From Cyclobacteriaceae bacterium (GTDB taxonomy: Bacteria > Bacteroidota > Bacteroidia > Cytophagales > Cyclobacteriaceae), in NCBI GenBank assembly GCA_029882675.1, contig JAOUKJ010000072.1, positions 1 through 12,148 on the forward strand: 12,148 nt of DNA. The letters are read 5' to 3'. Within the stretch, counting starts at the first letter, position 1; every line of letters begins with the position of its first letter. The translations under genes were made by a program, and so were the position numbers. The notes under the pieces were generated by a model, which did not search any database, was not told where the DNA came from, and worked only from the letters and a program-made list of their open reading frames with translations. Positions 1 to 6,483 of the stretch are shown here, one piece after another.

Positions 1-2
1 TC

Positions 3-128
3 TTTTTCTTTAATACCTTAATACGCGTGTGGATTTTAGGTATTAACAGAAAAATTATTCAAATTACATTGGATAAAGGCTATATGGTAGTGGAGGGGGA
101 AGTTTTCCGAGATATCAACTACAATTAA
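3..128 (+). CDS. C-terminal tail of an unidentified ORF (partial)
   Basis: A reading frame is open from the left edge and stops with TAA at 126-128, giving about 41 residues that end in VVEGEVFRDINYN. It has no stop over its whole visible length and ends 12 bases before the ATG of the next gene, which fits the 3' end of an upstream gene co-transcribed with the beta-barrel gene. The piece is rich in Ile, Val and aromatic residues. I recognise no family. A random open frame of this length in AT-rich DNA is quite possible, so this is a tentative call. Confidence 0.35.
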   Translation, partial: FFFNTLIRVWILGINRKIIQITLDKGYMVVEGEVFRDINYN

Positions 129-140
129 ATTAGAAATACG

Positions 141-791
141 ATGAGAAAAATTCTCACCTATCTAATCATACTTTTTTTGATCCCCGGTGTAGTATATGCT
201 CAGAATTATAAGCAGGCGGACTCAAAGGTGGCCAGCTATGGCTTTGATTTTTCTGTTGATTATTATCCTTTAAATCCGGGATCAGGTTTTGGTAGTCATG
301 GACTTGCCTACAGTTCTACAGCAAGGAGCATAAACTTCTCGGCAGGAATCAGATCGGATATAAGACTTTTCACAAGGTTCAGCTTAGGATCGGGTCTCTA
401 TTTATCGGTCAAAGACAGCGAGATGAAGTACTACATATTGTATAGTTCTTCATTGCCAGAATGGGAGGCTGAAGGTTTGAAAATGAGATATCTGTTTATT
501 CCGGTGACGGCAAAGTATTACGTCACCAACAATAAGCATAAAATATTTTCACAGGCAGGTGTTGGTTTAAATTTGTTGGTTAATGAAGTGCATACAAATC
601 ATGATGTAGATTTATTGAATCAGCGATTATTAACTTATCACATTGGAACAGGGCTTACTTTTAATCCGGTTTCAAGAATTGAAATGGATGTGGGTATTGC
701 ATTTGAACGTTTGCTAACAGATTTTGAAAAATCCACATTTTCGGAAATGAATACGTTTAAACTAAACTTTTATATCAAACCTTTGCGATGA
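141..791 (+). CDS. Outer-membrane beta-barrel protein (OmpA/PorT-type small barrel)
   Basis: The 216-residue product starts with a clear Sec signal peptide: MRK, a hydrophobic run, then GVVYA before Gln21, giving likely cleavage after residue 20. The rest shows alternating hydrophobic/polar segments typical of amphipathic strands (for example SINFSAGIRSDI, FSLGSGLYLSV, YLFIPVTAKYYV, IFSQAGVGLNLLV, YHIGTGLTFNP, MNTFKLNFYIKPL). The 'IPVTAKYY' strand followed by an 'AGVGLN' strand is common in the OMP_b-brl families of Bacteroidota. It probably forms a small 8-stranded barrel in the outer membrane; no substrate or partner can be read from it. The start is the ATG directly before the signal peptide, with no Shine-Dalgarno, as usual in this phylum. 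The stop codon overlaps the ATG of the next ORF (ATGA), but that ORF is a gene remnant, so the overlap is probably accidental. Confidence 0.8.
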   Translation: MRKILTYLIILFLIPGVVYAQNYKQADSKVASYGFDFSVDYYPLNPGSGFGSHGLAYSSTARSINFSAGIRSDIRLFTRFSLGSGLYLSVKDSEMKYYILYSSSLPEWEAEGLKMRYLFIPVTAKYYVTNNKHKIFSQAGVGLNLLVNEVHTNHDVDLLNQRLLTYHIGTGLTFNPVSRIEMDVGIAFERLLTDFEKSTFSEMNTFKLNFYIKPLR

Positions 792-994
792 TTGGCTTGC
801 TGCATAATAATTTGTGGCATATTATACGATGTTACAAAGGCCGTGTCAAATATGAGTCACGCCAAGCCAATGCTTATTTCTCATGTCAATCCCGGTATCA
901 AGATCATATCATCCGTATTGATCAGTCATTTTATACCATTTCGAAGCACATCATCAACAATCCATTGAAATGGCTGGAGGATGAACTTTCATAA
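788..994 (+). pseudogene. REP-associated tyrosine transposase (RAYT, Y1/HUH) 3' remnant
   Basis: The 68-residue frame reads like the last third of a RAYT/IS200-like Y1 transposase. It has a 'NNLWHIIRCYKGRV' helix, the family-typical 'SRYQDHIIR' motif (usually Q-x-R-[FY]-x-D-H-I-I-R), then 'SFYTISKHIINNPLKWLEDEL' near the end, matching the common '[KN]YIINNPxxW' tail. A full family member is about 150-200 residues; the N-terminal half with the His-x-His (HUH) metal motif is absent because the DNA upstream codes for the beta-barrel protein. The residue before IINNP, which by my alignment with E. coli RAYT is the catalytic Tyr, is His54 here (codon CAC, 947-949). Upstream of the ATG the frame stays open only to a stop at 758-760. 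I infer a dead fragment left by deletion. The alternative is a small repurposed protein; I see no sign of expression signals of its own. Confidence 0.7.
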
Positions 995-1020
995 CCACTA
1001 TTTCTGTATAAAAAGAAACC

Positions 1021-3012
1021 ATGGATACATTCAAGACACAAATCCTCAGAGGCATCCCTGACCGCCTTCCGGAAAAGAAGGCTTTTGATCCTGTTATCAG
1101 CCATGCCCCCCGGCGCAAAGATGTCCTCACAACACTGGAAAAAAGACTCGCCCTGAAAAATGCACTGCGCTATTTTCATCCAAAACACCACCCGGTACTC
1201 GCGCCAGAATTTGCCGATGAATTAAAAACCTATGGACGTATATACATGCACCGCTTTCGGCCTGATTACCCCATGTATGCCCGGCCATTGGAAGAGTACC
1301 CTTTCCTGTGCAGGCAGGCCGGAGCCATCATGCTGATGATACAGAATAACCTGGATCCGGCAGTGGCTCAGCATCCCCACGAACTGATTACTTATGGCGG
1401 TAATGGGGCTGTATTCCAGAACTGGGCCCAATATCTCCTTACTATGCAGTGCCTGGCCACCATGACTGATGAACAGACACTTCACATGTATTCCGGTCAC
1501 CCCATGGGCTTGTTCCCCAGCCATTGTGAGGCGCCCCGCGTAGTTGTGACCAACGGCATGATGGTGCCTAACTACTCCAGGCCGGACGACTGGGAACGTT
1601 ACAATGCCCTGGGCGTAACCCAATATGGCCAGATGACAGCCGGTTCATATATGTACATCGGTCCACAGGGCATCGTACATGGTACGGCCATCACGCTGCT
1701 GAATGCCGGGCGGAAAATAGGAAAGCATGGATTGAATGGTAAAGTTTTTGTGTCTTCGGGCCTGGGCGGTATGAGTGGTGCACAACCGAAAGCCGGAAAC
1801 ATTGCCGGGTGCATATCAGTGATCGCGGAAGTGAATCCAATGGCGGTGAAGAAGCGCTTTGAGCAGGGATGGGTAGATGAAATCTATGATCATTTGGATC
1901 AATTGGTAGCCCGTGTGCAAAAAGCAAAGTCGGGCAAGGAAGTGATATCCCTGGCCTATCAGGGTAATATTGTCGAAGTGTGGGAATATTTCACAGCGCA
2001 GGGGATCTATGTGGATATAGGCTCAGACCAAACCTCATTACATAATCCCTGGTCGGGGGGGTATTACCCGGTTTCGTTAAGTTTTGAAGCTGCCGGAGAA
2101 ATGATGGTGAATGATCCGGAGGCCTTTAAGGAACACGTCCGGACATCTCTCCAGCGGCATGCCCGGGCCATCAGGCATCATACCGACAAGGGTACTTACT
2201 TTTTTGATTATGGCAATGCCTTTCTGCTGGAGGCTGCCCGGGCGGGTGCAGACATCACCACAGCAGATGATCGTTTTATATATCCTTCTTACGTGCAGGA
2301 CATCATGGGCCCCATCTGTTTTGATTATGGTTTTGGTCCTTTTAGATGGGTATGTGCCAGCGGGAGGGCAGCGGATCTGATCCTGACCGATCGGCTGGCT
2401 GGAGAAGTGCTGCAAGATATGTTAAAGAGTTCACCGGAAGAAATAAGCCAACAACTCAGTGATAATTTACGATGGATAAGGGCAGCGCATGGCAATAAGC
2501 TGGTAGTCGGGTCACAGGCCAGGATACTCTATGCCAATGCCGAAGGCAGAGTGAAAATTGCCCGCGCATTTAATCGGGCGATATCCCGCGGTGAGATTGG
2601 CCCGGTGGTATTGGGTCGGGATCATCATGATGTGTCAGGGACGGACAGCCCTTACCGGGAAACATCCAATATATACGATGGTTCTCAATTCACAGCGGAT
2701 ATGGCCGTGCAAAATGTGATAGGTGACAGCTTCAGGGGCGCTACCTGGGTGTCTTTGCACAATGGCGGTGGCGTTGGCTGGGGCGAAGTGATCAATGGTG
2801 GGTTTGGAATGCTGTTGGATGGAACCAGTGAGGCGGACCGCAGACTGGAGGAAATGCTCTATTTTGATGTAAACAATGGCGTGGCCCGGCGAAGTTGGGC
2901 TGGAAACACAGGTGCCAGAAATGCAGTTCGTCGGGAGATGGAAAGTAATCCTTTGTTGAAGGTCACCATTCCCCATGATGCTGATGAAGGATTGATTTCA
3001 GAAATGTTTTGA
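1021..3012 (+). CDS. hutU: Urocanate hydratase (urocanase), long form
   Basis: Converts urocanate plus water to 4-imidazolone-5-propanoate, the second step of histidine breakdown, using tightly bound NAD+ in the cytoplasm. Family motifs are all visible: YGGNGAVFQNW (residues 125-135), the Rossmann-type GLGGMSGAQPKA (247-258), FGPFRWVC (438-445), RDHHDVSGTDSPYRETSN (533-550) and HNGGGVGWGEVINGG (580-594). The 663-residue length exceeds the roughly 560 of the Pseudomonas-type enzyme. The C-terminal wording ('SQARILY', 'DHHDVSGTDSPYRET', 'GVGWGEVINGG') matches what I recall of the animal UROC1 type, about 676 residues. The site aligned with the Cys of the classical ARICW signature is Leu503. The ATG follows an A-rich stretch and gives the full N-terminal domain. 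No hutH, hutI, hutG or regulator lies in view, so the pathway must be completed elsewhere. Confidence 0.95.
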   Translation: MDTFKTQILRGIPDRLPEKKAFDPVISHAPRRKDVLTTLEKRLALKNALRYFHPKHHPVLAPEFADELKTYGRIYMHRFRPDYPMYARPLEEYPFLCRQAGAIMLMIQNNLDPAVAQHPHELITYGGNGAVFQNWAQYLLTMQCLATMTDEQTLHMYSGHPMGLFPSHCEAPRVVVTNGMMVPNYSRPDDWERYNALGVTQYGQMTAGSYMYIGPQGIVHGTAITLLNAGRKIGKHGLNGKVFVSSGLGGMSGAQPKAGNIAGCISVIAEVNPMAVKKRFEQGWVDEIYDHLDQLVARVQKAKSGKEVISLAYQGNIVEVWEYFTAQGIYVDIGSDQTSLHNPWSGGYYPVSLSFEAAGEMMVNDPEAFKEHVRTSLQRHARAIRHHTDKGTYFFDYGNAFLLEAARAGADITTADDRFIYPSYVQDIMGPICFDYGFGPFRWVCASGRAADLILTDRLAGEVLQDMLKSSPEEISQQLSDNLRWIRAAHGNKLVVGSQARILYANAEGRVKIARAFNRAISRGEIGPVVLGRDHHDVSGTDSPYRETSNIYDGSQFTADMAVQNVIGDSFRGATWVSLHNGGGVGWGEVINGGFGMLLDGTSEADRRLEEMLYFDVNNGVARRSWAGNTGARNAVRREMESNPLLKVTIPHDADEGLISEMF

Positions 3013-3050
3013 TCACCTAACCTGAATAATTCATGCAATACCAGAAAGTG

Positions 3051-3084
3051 TTTTCAATCCGGCTGATCCGGTCGGAATTGAAAA
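3051..3084 (+). terminator. Hairpin after hutU, no T-tract
   Basis: An 11-bp inverted repeat lies 39 bases after the hutU stop: left arm 3051-3061 (ttttcaatccg), right arm 3073-3084 (cggaattgaaaa) with one bulged A, and an 11-base loop. It has no U-rich tail on the + strand; on the - strand the left arm itself would give only four T's. It may act as a 3'-end stabilising or weak termination hairpin for the hutU mRNA. The right arm overlaps the TTG proposed as the -33 element of the next promoter. Confidence 0.4.
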
Positions 3085-3110
3085 GCATAAAAGAACAAAC
3101 GTTAAATTTG
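3078..3110 (+). promoter_or_regulatory. Bacteroidota-type promoter for the M16 peptidase gene
   Basis: TTG at 3078-3080 and TAAATTTG at 3103-3110 are separated by 22 bases, fitting the Bacteroidota sigma-ABfr consensus (TTG, 17-23 bases, TAnnTTTG). Transcription would start near 3117 and leave a leader of roughly 88 bases before the ATG at 3205. The boxes are short and AT-rich, so a chance match is possible, but the site sits in the only gap between two long genes. Confidence 0.5.
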
Positions 3111-3204
3111 TAGACGGATTTAAGGTAATAGTTATTACTTTAGTATTGCTAAATTCGTGTTGTGTCACGAGACATGATACTAAATTCACTTAAAGTATTT
3201 AACC

Positions 3205-6180
3205 ATGAAAAGACTATTTTTGATAAGTCTGGCTATCATATCTGTGCTTTGGTCATGTTCCGACCAACATCAATCCAAATTTGTTGCCAAAACCGCTGAA
3301 GAGGGAGGATATTCATATGAATACGTTGAAGGCGATCCGACGAAAACCCGGATTTATACGCTTGATAATGGACTCAAAGTGTACCTCAGTGTATACAAGG
3401 ATGAGCCCAGGGTGCAGGTTTACCTGCCTGTGAAAGCAGGTGGTAAAAATGACCCGGCAGAAAACACCGGCCTGGCGCATTACCTGGAACATATGATGTT
3501 TAAAGGCAATGACCAGTTTGGGACGCTTGATTATACAACCGAAAAGGTTATGCTGGACAGCATTGAGCATATGTTCAATCACTATGCTACTTTGACGGAT
3601 TCCCTGGAACGAAAAAATTACTATGCATTGATAGATACCGTATCAGGGGATGCGGCCAAACATGCGATACCCAACGAATATGATAAACTGATATCAGGAA
3701 TAGGGGGTAAGGGTTTGAATGCATACACGACGGAAGACCGGACAGTTTATACGGTGGATATTCCCGCCAACGAAATAGAGCGGTTTTTGGAAATAGAAGG
3801 TGTACGGTTCAGGAATATCGTTAACAGGCTGTTTCATACGGAACTGGAAGCCGTATACGAAGAGAAGAACAGGTCATTAGACAGTGATGGCTGGAAGGTG
3901 TTTGAAGCGCTGATGAAAGGGCTTTTTGAAAAACATCCCTATGGAACCCAGACCGTCATCGGTACCATTGAACATCTTAAAAACCCCAGTATCACAGCGA
4001 TAAAAAAGTATTTTTATGACTATTACCGCCCAAACAATGTGGCCATTTGCATGAGTGGTGATCTGGATCCGACCAGTACAATACAACTTATTGATAAGTA
4101 TTTTGGAGACTGGCAGCCTAATGAGCAGCTGAGTAAAGCACAGGTTATTGAAGAGGATTCAATCACTTCACCACGAGCCACTGAAGTGTATGGCCCCGAT
4201 GCCGAACGGGTTTCTTTTGCTTTCCGTTTTCCGGGCAGAATCCATCCGGATCATATCAAACTGGAAGTAGTGGACATGATTTTAAACAATGCGGAGGCCG
4301 GACTCATTGACCTCAATCTGGCCCAAAAACAAAAGGTATTAAGTGCCGGATCATACGTAAATACAATGAATGATTACTCCATGCACGTATTTAATGGTAC
4401 TCCTAAGGAGGGGCAAACACTGGAAGAGGTAAAAGGCCTGATCCTGGGTGAAATAGATAAAGTCAAAAAAGGAGAGTTTGACGATTGGCTGATTAAGGCG
4501 GTAATCACAGATTTTAAGAAATCGGCCATGAGTGGGCTGGAGAGTAATAGATCGAGAGCAAATGGGATGGTGCTGGCCTTCACTAATGAGATGCCGTGGA
4601 AAGACTATATCAGCCGGCTGGATCGTATGGAAAAGCTGACCAAAGAAGATATTGTTCGTTTTGCCAATGATTACTATAAGGATAATTATGCCCTTGTTTT
4701 CAAAAGGACAGGCGAAGATCCCAATAAGTTAAGGGTGGAAAAGCCACAGATTACCAAAGTACCCTTAAACCGGGATGTCCAGTCTGCTTTTTATCAACAT
4801 GTGATGGAAAATGAGCCGCCTAAATTACAACCTGTTTTTATTGATTTTCAGCAGGACATTGCCCGGGGAGCATTGAACGGGGGAGTAGAGGTATTATCAA
4901 AAAAGAATCAGGAGAATGAACTTTTCAGCCTTTCATACCTCATTGATGTAGGTGGAAATAATGATCCGGCCATGAAGGTGGCTGCTTCCTACCTGGAATA
5001 CCTGGGTACTTCAATGCTGGATGCCGAGTCCTTTAAGAAGGAACTTTACAAGCTGGGGTGTAGTTTTTCGGTCTTTGCAGCTGACGAACGCACTTATGTT
5101 ACACTCAGTGGCCTTGATGAAAATATGGAGGTGGCAATGGATCTTTTTGAACAGCTACTGTCAAATCCACAGCCCGATCAGGAGGCGCTTGAAAAGCTGA
5201 TTGACCGTTCGCTCAAAGCACGCGAAGACGCAAAAAAGAACAAAGGGGGGATCCTTTTCAGCGGACTGATGAACTATGGGCAATACGGCCCAAAGAATTC
5301 CTTTACCAATGTGTTGTCCAATGGGGAATTGACCAATCTTCAGCCGGCTGAACTCATTGACCGGATCAGGAAAATAACTACCATGGAGCACCGTATCTTG
5401 TACTATGGCCCACGGGATGCGGAAAAAGTGCTTGAGGTGCTCAAGGCCCATCATCCCATAGCAGAGGAATTGGCTCCCCTCCCCAATTTGGTAGAATTTA
5501 AGCAGGTACCCACGGATCAGCCAAAAGTGTATTGGACACATTATGACATGGTTCAAACAGAATTTATCATGATGCATAAAGGCAACAGATATGACAAGTC
5601 GATTGCTCCTCAGGTGAGGATGTTTAACGAATATTTTGGTGGGGGAATGAATTCCATTGTCTTTCAGGAAATCAGGGAAGCGCAGGGTTTGGCCTATTCG
5701 GTTTTTTCTTCCTATTCTACACCCTCAAAAGCCAGTGAAGATGATGTGTTGTTTGCCTACGTAGGTACGCAATCGGATAAGCAACCCGAGGCCATGAAGG
5801 CCATGAAGGAGCTGTTGGACAATATGCCTGAATCTGAAAAGGCCTTTGATCTGGCACGACAAGCCATTCTGAGTAAAATTGAAAGTGAGCGAATTACCAA
5901 AGCGGGGATATTATGGAGCTATGAAAGTGCCAAACAGAAGGGTTTGGATTATGATATCAGAAAGGATATCTATGAAAAAGTACAAAGTATCACCTTTGAG
6001 GATTTAAAGAAATTTCATGCAGCGTATGTGAAAGATAAATCTTATGTCACTGTGATGATCGGGCATCGTGATAAGATCAATTTTGAAGACCTTCAACAAT
6101 ATGGAGAGGTAAAGGAGTTAAGCCTTGAGGAAATTTTTGGTTATGATAAAGTTGAAAAAGTCGATTTGGAGCTTGAATAG
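3205..6180 (+). CDS. M16 (insulinase/pitrilysin) zinc metallopeptidase lipoprotein
   Basis: The 991-residue protein begins with a lipoprotein signal whose lipobox is LWSC (Cys18), so it is probably anchored in the cell envelope facing the periplasm. The inverted zinc motif HYLEH is at residues 92-96 (His92 and His96 ligands, Glu95 base). The distal Glu is most likely Glu220 in ELEAVYEEKNR, with Glu213 also matching a conserved family Glu. The spacing from His96 to Glu220 is about 45 residues longer than the classical 76. The extra segment (about 115-165, 'LTDSLERKNYYALIDTVS', then 'IPNEYDKL') looks helical and is, from memory, common in Bacteroidota members. The C-terminal half repeats the fold without catalysis: the HxxEH position reads SYLEY (595-599). 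It carries the conserved Arg824/Tyr831 substrate-side motif in FQEIREAQGLAYS. Expected role: degradation of peptides inside a closed chamber. Native substrate unknown. Confidence 0.92.
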   Translation: MKRLFLISLAIISVLWSCSDQHQSKFVAKTAEEGGYSYEYVEGDPTKTRIYTLDNGLKVYLSVYKDEPRVQVYLPVKAGGKNDPAENTGLAHYLEHMMFKGNDQFGTLDYTTEKVMLDSIEHMFNHYATLTDSLERKNYYALIDTVSGDAAKHAIPNEYDKLISGIGGKGLNAYTTEDRTVYTVDIPANEIERFLEIEGVRFRNIVNRLFHTELEAVYEEKNRSLDSDGWKVFEALMKGLFEKHPYGTQTVIGTIEHLKNPSITAIKKYFYDYYRPNNVAICMSGDLDPTSTIQLIDKYFGDWQPNEQLSKAQVIEEDSITSPRATEVYGPDAERVSFAFRFPGRIHPDHIKLEVVDMILNNAEAGLIDLNLAQKQKVLSAGSYVNTMNDYSMHVFNGTPKEGQTLEEVKGLILGEIDKVKKGEFDDWLIKAVITDFKKSAMSGLESNRSRANGMVLAFTNEMPWKDYISRLDRMEKLTKEDIVRFANDYYKDNYALVFKRTGEDPNKLRVEKPQITKVPLNRDVQSAFYQHVMENEPPKLQPVFIDFQQDIARGALNGGVEVLSKKNQENELFSLSYLIDVGGNNDPAMKVAASYLEYLGTSMLDAESFKKELYKLGCSFSVFAADERTYVTLSGLDENMEVAMDLFEQLLSNPQPDQEALEKLIDRSLKAREDAKKNKGGILFSGLMNYGQYGPKNSFTNVLSNGELTNLQPAELIDRIRKITTMEHRILYYGPRDAEKVLEVLKAHHPIAEELAPLPNLVEFKQVPTDQPKVYWTHYDMVQTEFIMMHKGNRYDKSIAPQVRMFNEYFGGGMNSIVFQEIREAQGLAYSVFSSYSTPSKASEDDVLFAYVGTQSDKQPEAMKAMKELLDNMPESEKAFDLARQAILSKIESERITKAGILWSYESAKQKGLDYDIRKDIYEKVQSITFEDLKKFHAAYVKDKSYVTVMIGHRDKINFEDLQQYGEVKELSLEEIFGYDKVEKVDLELE

Positions 6181-6188
6181 GAGGTTAT

Positions 6189-6222
6189 TTGTCGGTGAAT
6201 GATTTCCTGGTAAATAAATTTG
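6189..6222 (+). promoter_or_regulatory. Possible promoter for a short terminated transcript
   Basis: TTG at 6189-6191 and TAAATTTG at 6215-6222 are 23 bases apart, the upper end of the accepted Bacteroidota spacing. It starts 9 bases after the M16 stop. A transcript begun near 6229 would run only about 115 bases before the terminator at 6305-6345, which raises the possibility of a small RNA. The match alone is weak evidence in AT-rich DNA. Confidence 0.3.
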
Positions 6223-6304
6223 AAATTTTTAATCAATTTTCTTGGGGAAATGGAAAAATTAATGTTTATTTGTCCTGACTAAAGCCAACTATAGACGACA
6301 CGAG

Positions 6305-6345
6305 TACCCTCCAAAGTCAAGGACGATGGAGGGTATTTCTTTTTT
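6305..6345 (+). terminator. Intrinsic terminator downstream of the M16 gene
   Basis: A perfect 9-bp stem (taccctcca at 6305-6313 with tggagggta at 6327-6335) with a 13-base loop is followed directly by TTTCTTTTTT (6336-6345). The stem can be extended outward by a G-T and an A-T pair. GC-rich core plus T-tract is the textbook intrinsic terminator. It sits about 125 bases beyond the M16 stop codon, further than usual, and isolates the following Lpd-like gene from upstream transcription. Confidence 0.8.
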
Positions 6346-6483
6346 AAGGGGTTGATAATATTTTATATCCAAAATAGTAGCCCCAAAACCTGCTTACTTT
6401 CTGAACAAATATTCTTGCCGGATGTTATTTTAATGCATTTACTGCTATTGCGGTGATGGCCTACATCTAAATATTGAATATAA

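Larger units (their letters stand above)
6181..6483. other. 303-base intergenic region
   Basis: The region lies between the M16 peptidase gene and the Lpd-like gene. It holds a possible promoter (6189-6222) and a strong intrinsic terminator (6305-6345), described separately. The remaining 138 bases before the next ATG are AT-rich. I found no convincing TTG/TAnnTTTG pair there for the Lpd-like gene, and no tRNA-like or coding pattern. Confidence 0.6.

Noticed and set aside
931..1191. Minus-strand open frame of 86 codons overlapping the RAYT remnant and the hutU start
   Set aside because: No recognisable family; it overlaps the strongly supported urocanase frame and looks like a shadow frame.
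5161..5577. Minus-strand open frame of 138 codons inside the M16 peptidase gene
   Set aside because: It lies entirely within well-conserved M16 coding sequence and its translation has no domain-like pattern.
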